From Acanthornis magna (taxonomy: Eukaryota > Chordata > Aves > Passeriformes > Acanthizidae), in NCBI GenBank assembly GCA_036785705.1, contig JAWUZG010000001.1:9920001-9984000 (forward strand): DNA of 64,000 bases, read 5' to 3'. This document shows positions 35,784-50,400 of this stretch, piece after piece (position 1 is the stretch's first letter; each line of letters opens with the position of its first letter). The notes beneath the pieces are model-generated. The model had not been told where the DNA came from. It did not search any database and saw only the letters and a program-made list of their open reading frames with translations. A program made the translations under genes and the position numbers.

Positions 35784-38700
35784 GTGGAGCCTATCTTGCA
35801 CATGTGAAGTGCACATAACTTACATGTATTCATATACAACGCCACTTAAAGCCAGGTCTGTGGAGCCTCTGCTCCAGTCAAGCTCTGAAAATCCATAGCC
35901 ATAGGTTCAAATTACACCTGAAGTTATATTATGCATAAACATTGCACACTGTATTAGAAGGATAAATATAACAACTGCATGCTGGGTTATGAAAGCTAAA
36001 GTGATAAACTCCTTCCATAGTCAGAGCTGGGCAAAATGTTAAATAAGTAAATAAGACTTGTGTGAATCAAGCATGGCTTATTTTTAGCAGTCAGGTTTTT
36101 TTGTAAATACACATGCTTGTGCACAATCATCATAGCTTGGCCTGAACAGCATTTCAAATCATTAGATACATGTTGTAAATTAATGGACCAGAACCAACCT
36201 GAATGGCATTAGAGAAAGAGAAGCAAAAAAAGATACAACTGATTTATGGTTATCTATACAAATTTGTGTACAGTGGTAGGTTTTAGTAATGCCCTCCTCT
36301 TTATCACAGTTTTGACAAAGCATAATAATACAGAGAAATTAATTTTACTACCACTGAATTTGCATATATGTGGACAAAAGCTGTAGTATTACTAATTCAG
36401 TCCACTTCTTGACTTCTAAAAAAATCTTAATTTGGAGCAATAAGTATGGTTCAAAGTGTCATATCAAGGCATGTGCTTCCCAACAGAGTGAAATACTTCT
36501 TTTTCTAGCTTTTGAAACCATGGAATCTGTTGGGGCAGATTGCTCTGCATACAGATGGACCATGTTTCAGAAAAGAAACCCAAATATAATAACTGAAAGA
36601 AGTCTCAGTAAGTCCACATTTGTATAGCATATGTAGGAGTTGAAATGAAATACTTTGGAAGCAGTTCTTAGTGATGTTTAGAATTTGCATCTTCTATGGA
36701 TTACTACTGAGCAAATTTGAAATTTGATTTAGAGTTGAGCAAGAATCCTAAAACGAGTGGTGAGTTTTTAGAACATGTAGTTTTCAATTCAGTGGTTCTG
36801 CTGTAGAGTCGATGGTTTGGGCTGCAGTCCCTCCCAAGGTCACTTCAAGGCAACATAATCCATATTACCTCACAGAGGAGAGTCTCACTCTCCCTGTTGT
36901 GTTCCCACTTCCACTCATTTTCTCATCCTAGGCTTTGGGTGGTTTATAAAGAGAGCAGCTTTTTGAGGGAATGAGTCCAGCTGAAATCAAACCAGAAGAT
37001 ACTTCAGTAATTGCAGTCTTGCTTCCAAAAGCCTGCTTATTAACTGAGTAGGACCCCCACTCCTGTCTCGTTTAGCTTCTAGTCTGCAGTTCAAACAAAA
37101 TACCCAGTAACAATTCTGTTTATTAATCCAAAGCAACACCATTATTATCATGAGGTAAAACAAAACAAAAAATATCTGCATAGTTTTAACAATTTAAAAT
37201 TATTTAGGATATTGTTATTGATTGAAATGGTGTTATTGATTGAAATGCTACGTTTTTGCAGGACTGACCTGAGGTAACTACCATAGAATCCTGGACTCTT
37301 AAATCTGCAAATGAAAAACTATCACAGAAGACTGCTGAACAGTTCTGCCAGTTACTTGGGCCTATCAGTGTCCATATATTCCTACAGAAAGTCTCTACTT
37401 ATCAGTAAAACTGCTTAAATTTAGTAAGTGTGACTTTTATTTTCATTCAAGAGGCCAAAACTGTTTAGTAGCAGTTGCTTGAGATAGAACGCATGCCTAA
37501 GTATAGCTGGTTATGTGTAGCATAATAAATTTCAGTTTAAATCTTTCATCAACCACAGTTTTCACTGATGTCACTCAATATGCATTTCTGAAGAGCTTTA
37601 AATCATTTCTTAATTTACACTAAGCTGTCACATGTCTTTTTATCTTATTTTGACTATGAGTTGCTTAGATACGAAATATATTCAAAATGAGAAAGCAAAC
37701 AGTAAACTGAGGCTTGAAACTTGCGTGTAACAGAGGACGAGGCAGTCCTTTCTCACTGTGTTTATGGTCTGGTATTTTATATTAACCCTTTCTTCTTTGT
37801 GAAACTTATTTTCAGTACAGGTAGTGGTTAATTTTCATTCAAGTTTTTGCTTCTGTAGTTCCAATTAAGCAGCAAACTTTTAAATATAGAATATACACTT
37901 ACTTGGTTCAAACCACTGGAATTCCTCACTTGTTAAACTTGTGTTTTTAAGTGAATTACAGGATTGTGGTCTTTATATATATCTTTCTATTTATCTAAAT
38001 AGAACCATGTATAGAACACATACATATTTATCTAGGTTCTGTATATATGTAGGACTATACAGAGGGAATTATTTATATAGACTATGTGCAGTAATTTTTT
38101 TCTCTTTCTTTCCAGGATACATTTTACTAGAAATGCTATTGTGTAGGATGCTATTGAGACTGCATGCAGATTATTTTTAGCAGGCTCTTCCTATTCCAAA
38201 AAATCAATTGCTGCTGACAAAGGTGCAGAAAAGGGCTTTGACAAAGAGCAGGAAGAAATTATCACTTTGGAAAGATGTTCACTTGAAAACACTGTTGAGG
38301 TGGTTTAAGAAATGTCTGCCACCAGTTGTCCTGTCTTGTTGGATGATATAGCTCTTTCAACAGAGCAAGTGGGAAGGATGGTGTCATTATCTACCTCTAC
38401 ACAAGTCATCCACTTAACTTAAATTCCCAGGTAAAGATTATTTAAAATACATATGGGGTGATTTTTCTTCAAAATGGATAGAAATATCTCAATGGCTTAT
38501 CTCCCCATTGTCCTGATAATGAAACAAGAAAGTTCAGGGGTAGTTAGTCTTTGTAAAAGCAGATTTGGATGAAGGAACTCTGAGTTACATCAGGAGAAAT
38601 AGTCCCTGGAGACAATTCCGTGGGCTGTGGATGTCAGGAGCGCAGAATATTCCCTTCACATCTTTTGCTGTGTCCCAGTCAGCCCCAGTGTCTGTGCCAA

Positions 38701-41700
38701 GGGGTAACAGCAGTGGTGACCTGGCACTGCTCACAGCCAACAGGGGTTCTCTTCCACCAGCACTTGGCAGCAGAATCAGAAACTGAGGATTTGATCCATA
38801 ATTTCTCATTAAGTTTGCTAAAGATAGACAATGATGAATGTTTAACAATCTAATTGTTAGTGATTATAATCACCAACAGTGGATTTTCAAGGAATTAGTA
38901 GTAATTAAGCTCTCATTTATAACTCATTAATATGAAAAACAGTAATTCTATGGATTAAATACTTCCATAGTATCTAATACAGAGGATTTTGCAGACAGAA
39001 ATATGTGATGAACAATCTAGAGTTTGAGATCTCCAAATGCGATTTGACAAAAATATCACCACAGGCAATTACTGCTAAATTTCAGCTGGTTGCTCAGACA
39101 AATCTGTTGCACAGTATCATAACAGTTTACTTAGAATTTAAGCCTCAAGGGAAGCAATCTGTTAAAGGTGAAGGAGAGAAAATAAATACCTTTCCTCAAG
39201 CTGCCAATAAACAAAGTCAATTCATCCTGGAGATATCTTAATTTTTAGTTACATTTCCATTAATTCTAGGCATGTTTGTTTTCCAAATTATTTTTCTGGG
39301 AAAATTATGTCCTACCACCAACATCCTCAGTTAAATCAGTGTATTAACTAGTGTGCTTGTTTCTCTAAGAAAGTACATAGAAGATTGCAGGAAGGTACAT
39401 CCTCCTCACTGAGAACATTTACCAGGAGTTTATAATTTTTGAATATAAAACTGCTGAGTTTTGATAAGCTATTTTATATTCTTTATAAATCAGGAGGCCA
39501 AGGAAGGTGAATGTCACTATAAGTATGTAACCAAAACTGTTACTTGTCATTATATATTCAGGTTATGAAAATCATGCCAAAGTGATGCCATTTCTAGCTC
39601 AGGTTAGTTCTACCTGGAAATTCTTGGTTTATTTCCTTAAATGCCTGAACATAGACTGAAATAATTAGGCATGTGAGTTTGGACTTAATGAATTTGTGTA
39701 ACTGGCAATTTTATGTAGATCCCTGTGTGAAATGAAATAAAACTGAACTTGTTTTCATCTATATTAAACTCCCTATAGTGCCAAAAAGTAACTCACACTG
39801 CATTTATTTCTGTCCGTATGCTGGGGTCCCCTGAATGAAGCCCAAGAGCCTTGGCTTGTGCCTGTACCCCAGTTACAGAGTCTCCAGCTCTGGGACATGA
39901 CAACCTAGCAACTCTAAAGTGTTTTTTTTATCTCTCATGACATCATTTGTGATGCAGGATTCCCATTCCCAGGGAGCATAATCTGTTGGGAGAGTTTTGC
40001 TTTCCTTAAATTGGACAAATAGCTGCTGATACATTAATTGTGAGATGGTTTTCTTTCATGTGAGGTTGGTATTATTTTGATAGTAGTTTGATTGATTGTT
40101 GTTTCATACTCACAGCAATTTCATTCCCATGGGATTTTGTTTTTTCTAGCTTCCAATAAATTATGAGAGATAGATCACAACAGTTTTTTGCCAGTATAGA
40201 ATTGAAAATTAATTTAATATTTAAAAGGAAAATCAACAAAATATTCAGTCAGCAGGAGAAAGCAGCAACTGAATCATCACGTTTGTGGACTAAACTTCAA
40301 TATCACATTTTTAATCTAGAAAAGTAAAAAAGCAGCTAAATTTCACCCTGGTCAGATAGACTACTTGCTGAGGCTAATAAGAAATCCTGTGTACTTCTCA
40401 TCTTGAATTTTTGCTTCAGCTTATTTTCCATGACTATGTAATTGTCTCAGGCTTATGCCAAACTCTCAGCAAAATAAATTTGGCATTTAGATAACTGCAT
40501 TGGAGAAAAATTCCACACTAACAATTTTTAATAATCCTAATTAATTATTGATTAGTGCTAATGACAGTAAAAACATTGATTTGCTGCTTGCTCTGAGCTG
40601 AATTAAATTACTTGTAAAATGAATGAAATTAACCACTGAATCTAACAGTGATAATGTATTAATCTTGCATTTCTAATTCGCTATATCAAGTAAAAGGTGT
40701 CTGTTTGTTAAGTGATAAGCAAAGAAAAGCAAGGTAGTTTCAGGTGGTAGATCTTTCATTGCATTTATCCCCAGTGTGTTGTGGTTTCTTTCAACTACGA
40801 TAAATAATACATGATTTGGAGAGAAAAGCAGTACAAACCTTGGTAGATACAGGTATTTTTTCTTACAGTACCCTTTGGGTAGCAATAAATGACCATGTAG
40901 GACTGAGCTCTTTCTTCTTCATGTCTTTCAGCTACTTTGTCAATATTTATAACAACTGTAGTTTTTCTCAAAGCATTCTAGCACTTAACTTACACAACCT
41001 ATGCTCAGCCTTTCTCTGTAGAAAAATCTGTGCTGCCTTTGACATCTTCTGCACTTAGAAATGTTTTTTCAGCCCTTTACTTACTAGTGCGGTATCATAC
41101 TTGGGTATACCGTCAGCTCGTGACATGCAAACAGTATTTTTGCTTGTTATTCTTTTAATAGTTGAAACTGAATATTTAAAAATCAACATGGAAACCACAT
41201 ACAGTATTTCACCAATACCACATACTGAGCATCATATTCCACCTTCAGGCTTCTGTTTGGTATTCCCCCCCTGTCGGTCCAGTGGTTGCTGGCCCCTTTA
41301 GTTTACCTCTTTGTGTGAGAAATTCAAGATCAAAGGCCATATTGGACCACATGGGTGACAAGTATATATAGATGACAAGTATATGTCCCCTTTTTGGGTT
41401 AATTGAAGGTGGCCCCTCTATCTGTGTCAAAATTGGTATAAGTGTGAGTGATTCAGTCTGTCAGCATCCCTCAATGCAACACAGACTTTGCCCAACTACT
41501 AAGAATCTCTCCCCCCATTCCCTAGGATCTTTGCATAATATTATTTCATTCCAAGGTATGATCATATGCGTCATAATTATGACCTCTATATTCTGTTCTG
41601 GTGTATGAGGTTGCAGTTCAAAAAACTGGAAACACGTAGTAGACTGGAGACAGATCAGGCTGATCACCAGAGTAAAACATAATCACAGTATAGCAGAAGC

Positions 41701-44399
41701 CTAATTATTGCTTTTTTTCTTCTTTTCCGTAGCATATGTCATAAAAAGGGGCACTGTTAAGGAAGGAGCTGGAAAAAGAGAGCTCTGCTAGGATTTAAGA
41801 TGTATATATTAAGATGTATCTTTTTAACTGTAGATGGTGTTGATTGGAAGGACAATGTTAGTTGACACCATGAGCTGATCAGAGATGCAGGCAACATTTC
41901 CTGTTAAAGAGTGAGGGGATGGTGTGTGCTGATGGGTTATATATGCAAAAATCCTGTTCTGAATGAGACATCATTTCAGAGTAAAGAAATCCACAATGGT
42001 GATTGGGTTACAGGTGACTGGGAGGATGGAGATGTTGCCCACAGGAAATCAAGGAAGAGTATTCAGGCAGGTTAAGAACCCTGGATTAGGCCCTTTAAAC
42101 TCAGCATGGCTCAGAGGACTGATGTGAGAAAGAGAGGCTGTGATTTTTACTTTTGTACAAAAGAGAACTGACTTAAAAAGAGAGAGTTATTGCTGAGCTA
42201 GAATAGAGGTAGAAGCTAAATCTGTTTTCAGTAGAGAAGATGAGAAGATTTAAAAGAAAAAAGGTGTCTGTCTCTGCTCCATCAAGAAGAATTCTTTCAA
42301 CTATGAGTAAAAAGAGCTTTCATTTGAGCACATTTCAGCTGCTGATTTCAAACATCCAGACTACAGTAATTGTTTCCTTTGCAAAACTAGTGATTCTGCC
42401 AAACCCCACCTTTCTGTCAATGTGTATTTGCTGATTCCTCAGTTTTGTTTGCTTACCTGTCTCGAGACACTGTGTGTCTTGAATTACGTTACATTCTGAA
42501 AAGATAAAAGGCAAAATAGTGTAACAGCCACATCAGTTATTTATTAATGAAGTCATGATGTTGGAGGTGTCATGATTAGAATACAGCTATGGCTCAAAAG
42601 AGAATGCTGGCCTCTGCTCCAGCCTAGTCTAATGAAGAAACTGGTATGTCAAAGTTGTTCTTTTTTGAATTGCCATTGTTACCAAGACTGCCCCAGCAGA
42701 CAAAACCCAATAGCATCAGTGATCCTTGAATCCAGGCATGGAAGAAATGCCCAGTGCTGCAGACCTCCTATATGTCCTGATGGGTTGTCACATGTTCACC
42801 AAAACACTCCAGAAGACAGTGTCTTCCTTCTTGAGAACGTGATGCTGTTCAGGGGAAGGGGAAGTTTGTGTTGCAGCTGGACTGGTGCTGTAGTGGTGAA
42901 AATGAAGCTGTTTAGACTCTTGGCACCATGGGCTACTGCATGGGGGATCCTGCGCCTTCTGTCCTTCACAGTCACTGCATGAGCAGCACTGGCTTAAAAG
43001 GACACACTTCAATGTGTCCATGACAATAAGAGATAAATCAAGAAATAAGGGAACTTGGTAGGGATTACAGGGATGATTCCACACTCTGCATGCGAAGTTA
43101 TTGATGGAGGATGAATACATGCTGCAAGAAAACCTGCTTGGAACATCTGTCAGGATTATAAATAGCTGCATATTCCCAGAAGATATGAGAAGGTTAAAAA
43201 GAAAAAGATACTCTGCTTTGTGGCTGCTGCTGTTAGCCAAAATGTACCTTAATATGGATCACCAGGTAGGAATGAAATCTGCTGTTCGAGGTGGAGTCCG
43301 TTCCATGTTAGTAGTACTATTCTGAAACTCCACAAGCATTGAGGAAGCCATGGGGGAGCAGGCAGAAATAATAGGGAATCTGTATGTTTAGAGTAGAGAT
43401 AAGTCTCCTGCTTCTGACCCCTACTTCAGTGTTTTGCAGGGCTTGGAGGTGTCTACAAGTTGCCAAAAATATGTTGGTGGAGAATGGAAATTACTTTATT
43501 CAAAACAGGTTTAAAAGAGCATCCTAACATCCCTGTGCATCACCCCCAGAGGCTTCATTTCAGCACCCACAGACACCCATTACACACAGCCAACAAAACC
43601 ACCAGTGACAGAACAGGAAAATAAAATTTCCTCATGCCTGTAACCTCTTTTCCCATAGTCCTGTGGTGGAGGCTGTTGGTTTGGGCTTTGTGCCTTCCTT
43701 AATAACCTCAGAGGCTTAAAAGCCTTTTGAAACAAACACACACTATGTCCTTAAGAACAAGCCATAACTTCCGGGTTGTGTGGGATAATGATGCCATCCT
43801 GTCTAACCACTAACACAAGGAAGCTGTATCTACAGCTCCAGCACAGAAAATGTGAGGGAACTATGCTCAGCTTTGTTAGAGTGTTCTCTTAAGTGAAGAT
43901 GAATTTTATCACATAACTAGATTTTCATTCAAGAAAGCACTTTTGCTTTCTAGTGTAGCTCTAAAACAAAATTCAGATATATTGCTTTGGTATTAAATTT
44001 GTTTGGGAGCTCCCACTGTTACCCCAAAGCTATGTTTCACTTCTAATGCATTATATTGAAGCAGAAAGATATTTGCAAGTCAGTTTTTAAAACTGTAATA
44101 TTTCACTTGAGTTGCATTTATATGGGGTGAGGAAAGAACCTCTCCAATGTTTTTATTGTATCATTTACATTGCAGTCAGGTTCTGGATAGCTCACTTGGC
44201 AACTATTTGGTATTTCATGGTTTGTGCTGTAGTCTCCACTAACAAACCCAGACAGGACAGGAGGCCACATACCACACCACTTAAGGATGACCAGAGCCTT
44301 GCTCCTGACTGAAGATCTAGCTGGGTGCAGAGGATAAAAATCTGCCTCTGCTTTGAATGCTGCTTAGCCTGTTCAGGGGCCATAAAAGCTCCTTCTTCT
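35784..44399. other. Intergenic DNA, no gene recognised
   Basis: AT-rich DNA upstream of ORC5. Holds the 18-bp duplication at 37.2 kb, a TAAT-rich stretch at 40.5-40.65 kb and a 17-bp period repeat of TGACAAGTATAT near 41.36 kb. No exon, RNA gene or repeat family was recognised. Confidence 0.7.
37214..37247. repeat. 18-bp period duplication
   Basis: GTTATTGATTGAAATG occurs at 37,214 and again at 37,232, separated by GT. The copies contain TTGATTGA, similar to PBX-type sites. Confidence 0.85.
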
Positions 44400-44540
44400 T
44401 GTTCCTTTCTCATTGTCCTAGGGCTTCATCCAAGTAATGCTGCCTGGAGAGTAGCAAATGGAGCACAGCCCTGCTATGTTGTCTGTCCAACATCTGTGGG
44501 AGTGATTGAAATCCTCCATGAGGGCAAGGACTTCTGAGCA
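44400..44540 (-). mobile_element. CR1-like LINE endonuclease-domain fragment
   Basis: On the minus strand the sequence reads MEDFNHSHRCWTDNIAG, recalling the GDFNxPDICW segment of CR1 ORF2 endonucleases. Frame and similarity are kept only for about 30 codons; flanks are not recognised. An old, decayed copy; the family assignment is tentative. Confidence 0.4.
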
Positions 44541-47413
44541 CGAGGCTGTCCCTATCTGTGTATAGAACGCCTCATCTGCTTGGTGTTCCTCTAGCAGAAC
44601 CCCACATACTTAATGTAAAGCATATGTTTAAATGCCAACAGGATGCCTGGAACAAACTTTTACAGGAAAAAAAGTGATCAGCCTGATGTGCTTCAGCCTG
44701 CATTTGAAGCACAGTTTCAAATGCATTGTCAAATCCCCTGGGTAACTCTTGTGCGTGTTTGATTTAATTACTGTATGTGATAGCCTTAGGGGAAACCATC
44801 TGATTTTTTAATGTACTGTGTCGTTGCTAAACCTCATGTGAAGGAAACCAGCAGGAAGTGTGTGTAGCATGAGAAAGACTAATGTTAATATTTCTCCTGT
44901 ATCACTCAGGCTGTAACATCAGCATTCCTCCAAAGGTAAGGGCTCTGAAAGAAGTTTATAGAGCACCTTTCTGATGGAAAAAATAGGAGCCTTAAGTTTG
45001 GACTCCTGCCTAGCACCCTTGCAAATTCAAGTCTTCATTAGAATTGAAATGGGAGGTGTGTGCTGGGGGCACTCTGCTCTGGAGCAGACAAACAGGGGCT
45101 GCTTCACTCTGTCTTTCTGAATCATTGAGTTCACCAGAGCTTGTTTCCATTACTGTTTCCATTAGGTGTTAAAACTGTCTTTGAAGAGAAATGGCTGTCC
45201 TTGTCCTCTTCAGTTTTTTAGTATGTCCTCTGCAAGGGACTAAAAACATTAATTAGCATCAGAGCTACCTTCTGTCTTTCCATTCAGCCAAAAGCCTGCA
45301 TTGGATTTCCCATCTCCTGTGTTTAGGGTGGAGGCTGCCCCAGGCTCCTGTTCTACTTTTGCTTTATCACCTTTTACAGTGGCTCAGAAAAAGAGAGGAC
45401 TGTTACACAAGAGATTGGTTTAGCATTACTACAAGAACGATCTCTGAAAACTGTGCTGTTTATATAATTCAGAAAAGTGCACTGCATGCCAAAATCTCAC
45501 CCAAATCTCTGGGTTTACTATTCTGTCCACATAGACTTGGACTGTTCAATGTCCATCCAAGTAGAGTAATTAAACAATCATTAGATTGATGACAAAATAC
45601 TTTCAATGTCATTCTTCTTCTTTTGCATTTCTCTGTGACACAGGCAATTCTTTAGTCCCGGCTTTTGTTGTCTATGTTATGTCCAGTACATCCATCTCAG
45701 TCTCTGGAGAAACACACGAAGCACTGAGTGTCAGCCACTATTAAAATAAACAGAGTAAAGTAAAAGGCAAGCCTAACCATTGTCATTTAATTTCAGCAGC
45801 TCTTTCTTTCAGCAGCTTGTATGGCTTGTATGTCTCTGTCCTAGATTATGTGGGCATACTTCTCATCAGTCATAGGAGAGGGAAACCTACCTGGGAGCAT
45901 ACCCAGAAGCAACATTTTTCATGTCTACCTTAAGAATGGGCAGTTATTAAAATAATAAAATAATTTAAAGAGATACTAGCATTTCTTACAACATGTGGAC
46001 GGCAAGTACAGTACTTTAACCATCCCCTGGTCTCTTTGTAGTAACAAGCTATCCCAGTGCATTGCATGGCCTTAAATGAAAATGGGTCCTGGCCATGGGA
46101 TGCCATAGGCCTGGCTGAAACAAATTCCTCATTTCAAGTACGCTGACTGACTAATGCTTATTACAGCTTTAGCATTTCTGACTTTGAATCTTTGATAAGG
46201 GACAAATGGCCAGGTGAGTTCCAGCAGTGACAGGAACTGAGTGCTGGGCTTCCCACAATCAGCAGCAGAGGAGTTAACCAGGCAGTATCTGAGATGCATA
46301 CTGGCCCCCAGGATCAAAACAAAGCTAATGGCAAGTGACAGCCTACTCTCCTGCAGCTCCAGCTGCAGAATCCCTATGGCAACTTAGCCAAAATGAAACT
46401 GTCCTCACCCACGTGTCTCTGCAATTGCAGGAAGCTCTCTCTTAGTGCCCAAAAAGGCAAGTGAACCTGACAGCAGATATGCTCTCTTGTCACCACAGGA
46501 ATAAGGTATATCTTCAGCAATTTTTTACAGAGACCATCTTATCCAGATCATCTCTGTAACAAAAACCATGACTACTTTTCACTCTATTCTTAGCAAAAAG
46601 AATCTTCACAAAAAATCCTGCAATGCTCAGCAGTGTGTAATTCACTGATCTCTGCAACAGCCACAATCAGCAGTAACCTGGTCTTTTGAATATATTGTTA
46701 GCACCACAGACAGAGAGCATGAACAGACACTGAAACAGATGAGTATACTAAGGACATTTTAACGGTTATTTTAAGTCCTCCTTAATCCAATCTCTATACT
46801 TCAATTTACGTAATCCATGCTACAAGGTTTGTGTTTCAACATCAGTACATCATCAAATACTGCTGGAGGGGCCTCAACACACTTAGATTTTAAAAAAGTC
46901 TAAAAAATCTGAAGAAACCTTCAGAAAATATCAAACAACCTTTAAGCAAGTTGTGTTCCCCACTAGCAGCAGGGAAGGTAGCGTAATGCTTTCTGCCTGT
47001 AAGCTTTTTTTATTATTTCTTAGTTCTGTACTATCCATGAATAAAATTTGTCTCAGCACATAAATTAGCATTTACTTGAGTCTGCCTTTCCATTCTCTTA
47101 ACTCTTGATATTTTGATTCTTGCAACAAAAGATCATCTCACTTTTATTTCAGTCTGTTTTCAGCTAAATATAAAAAACCCTGATAAAGTTTCTCCAAACT
47201 TAATTTTTAAAACAAAGGTTGCACAGTAGTCTCTTGTTCCTAAACCTGTGCAAGAGCAGTCCATCAGACATTTTTGATGGAGGAGGCTTTTGATCACTGC
47301 TGCTGCACCCTTAGTAATTCAAAGCTGTCATACCTGTTGCAACTACAGTTCTTATTTATTATTTATTCACGAACATTTTGAACACTTCTATGGGACTTGG
47401 TCATTGTCTTAGA

Positions 47414-47431
47414 TTTTTTTTTTTTTTTTTT
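47414..47431. repeat. T homopolymer (18 T)
   Basis: A run of eighteen T, with a second shorter T run about 25 bp on. No retroposed body is recognised beside it. Confidence 0.9.
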
Positions 47432-50400
47432 ACATTAATATAGTCTGGAGATTTTTTTTTGCCAGGGAGGTAACTGTAGAAGTTACTACAGGAACTGCAT
47501 GAAGTAACCTGCAAAGGAAATTCCACATTTCCCCATATCAGAAAGGCATGTTGACTGTTGAAATCTTCAAGAGATACATGAAAACTTGAAAAATCATCCC
47601 AGGGGCCTTAGAGCTGTACATCCAGCTGGCCAGGACTTGGGCTGCAGAAGACTGGTTCATTTGTGCACCAATGAAATAGCATTTTAACCTACAGCTGTTT
47701 GTTCAGAAACTCTGGAACTGGACGTTTTGAGCCTCGCTTTAATTTTCCACTGAAGGACATGCGAGAAATTCCATATTTCCCCAATTTTATTTCACTTTAC
47801 TGAGCTGTCAGTCCAGTATATGTCCTCACACCCCAGTTCGCATGGCTGTTAGTGGGTCTGATTCATACGGAGCTCTGGTTCACACTCACAGGGCACAGTC
47901 AGCAGCCAGGAAGGGACAGCCATCTTCAAATTACTGATGTCAAAGAAGAAGAACGCTTTAGACCTTTTCTTTCTTTTTTTGCTGGTAGGTCTGAGTATGA
48001 AATATGAAAGTTTCCCTGTAATCCAGACTGGAATATTAAGAAGTAACAGTTGCTGGTTTTTTTCTGTCTGTAGAAGAAAAAAAAAAGGTGCTGTTCAGTC
48101 TTTCTTCAGTGCAAATACCTGCTACTGAATGAATCTATTTGTTTCTGAGGCTGCTGAGAAGTTGAGACTCCATTGTCTGAGGATTAAGAAAGCCTCACCC
48201 ATCATTCAATTGACTTTGATGTAAAATGTTCAAGAAAAGGATTGTTTAAATAGGAGTTGTGTACATGATGATGTAAGAATATAAGTAAGGCGGGCCTTTG
48301 ACAACATGGTAAAATCCTATTAAACCAGCAGGAAACTGGGTAAAAGGGGTGTGTTTTTCATTCTACCCAAAGGGCTTTTGCCTGAAAGGTCTTCTCCCTG
48401 TTTCTAGCTGCACCAGGCAGTCAAATGGAGAGGTAACCTCTCCACACAAGCATCGTCTCTAGCAGTAAGAAATATCATCTCTCCTCACCTGCTCTGATGC
48501 TATAATTTGTAACTTGATTTTCTTCTCAAAACTATTCTCACTGTCTGAGTCCAAGTGTCTTGGAATGGTTTAAATAATAACACATTTTCCATACTCAAGT
48601 TGCCTCCCAATAGAATAATATACCCCAGTTTTAAAGGAAACTGTCCTTCCACTACCAATACAATAAAACCCAGATTTTTTTTTTAATTTTTCACAGCATG
48701 ACCAAAGTCCTCATAGAAGAGGCAGTGTGATTTATCAGCTGGAATGTGGATCACAGGAAATCCGTCTCTGTTCCTCATCTGCCCCTCAGCAATTTTACCA
48801 TGTACATAGGGGTTATGCTGATCTGTGTCCAAGAAGAATCTGCACAGCTACAGTTCAGATGAGGCTCACTCCCATACACATCCTGCTGTGAGAGAGTTGC
48901 ACCTGCTCTGGGTCAGTGCCATGCTGGCACAGCACAGGGCTGGCTCCAGGCTCAGACCAGAAATATGTTTGCATCTGCCTGCACAAGAGCACACAAAGAG
49001 GGGTCTGTGCTTCCAGATCTTCTCTCACTGTCTGCATGGTCACTTTACATTTTAGGGAGCCAAAATTTTTGCATCCAGAATCTTATAATAACATTTGCAG
49101 TTAAACTGTGATCTTCTTTGGGGTGATCCTATGGAAATTATTCACTTTTATGCCACAACACTTACTACTAGAAAAACCCAACTCTTGTCAGGGTAGTAGG
49201 GTACAAGTAGTCCAGGGAACTCATTATCATTCTTTACCAGATGAATCTGGAAATGCAGTAGTACATGCTAAATGATGAGAAGACGCTCAGGTGTCTTTCC
49301 CAGGAAAATGACTTCTCTTCCCTGTTGTGTTGTTGTTGGGTACTGCATAATCTGAGGTGGTGATGCCTGTCTGTTCTCCTGAATGATTAGAAACCTTTCC
49401 TGTCAGAATATATTTAGAATATGGTTTGTCTTTCATTGCTTTCGGTTCCCAAAGCAATTACATCAGAGAGACAATACTGGACCAGTGCGATGTTTTGTTC
49501 TGGTTTTTTGGTTTTTTTTTTTGAACAGATGAAGTTTTATCACTAGAAACTGACTATTGATGCATATTCTGGATGTGTGGGTGCCTACCCTGCCAGAATC
49601 ATTATTTCCCTGATGATATTGAGAACAGTCTCTGCAAGAAGAGGATGGTGCTGCTGTACCTACCTCAGCATGGGTAACATTGTTATGTTATGGATTCTAG
49701 TTTTAGGAACACCTAAGAAATAGATACAAGTTTTGTTTAGAGAGCATCCTGGCTTTTCATTGCTCTCTGCTCTTGATTCTGATTTCTGTACCTGACTAAG
49801 GACTGTTACTGCTCTGAGGGCATCAATTCTGGATTGCCTACAGCCCTTACATACAGAGATAGTGGCATAAGGTTCCATAAAGAGAGAATAAAATAAAGAA
49901 TAATGAATAAAGTTATAATGGTGGCTGGACTGGATAGCAGTGTGTGTTTGTAATTATGTCATCTAAATTTATTTGGCAAATCATCTCCAAGGCATTCATG
50001 ATCACACAGTACAGTGCAATTCCCCTAAATGTAAAGGAGAACACCAATTTCTGAGCTAAGTCATTGTATCAAGCGGAAGTATAAATATACAACTAAAAGT
50101 CAGATGAAAATAATTCACAGTCTTTATTTTAAATTCCTTCTTCTATCCCAATGGAAGAAGGAAGAGATAGTAAAGGAACAGCAGAGAATAGAAAGAGGAT
50201 ATCTGGCAAGTAGGTCAAGTTTCTTCAAGAAAGATATTTATTTGAAAAAATACAAATTAGTTTAAAAGAGTTGAGAATGCAAGCGAAAAGAGAGAGAAAA
50301 TCCGCAGTATGGAGAGGAGATGGTCTAGTCTTGCCTCCTCTAGAACTGACCCATAGAAGTTTACTGGCTTTGGACTTAATTTCACAAAACCCTATCTTGC

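Noticed and set aside
42572..43240. Overlapping 136- and 150-codon frames
   Set aside because: They lie antisense to each other in ordinary intergenic DNA. Neither has a recognisable domain, a signal or supporting splice sites.
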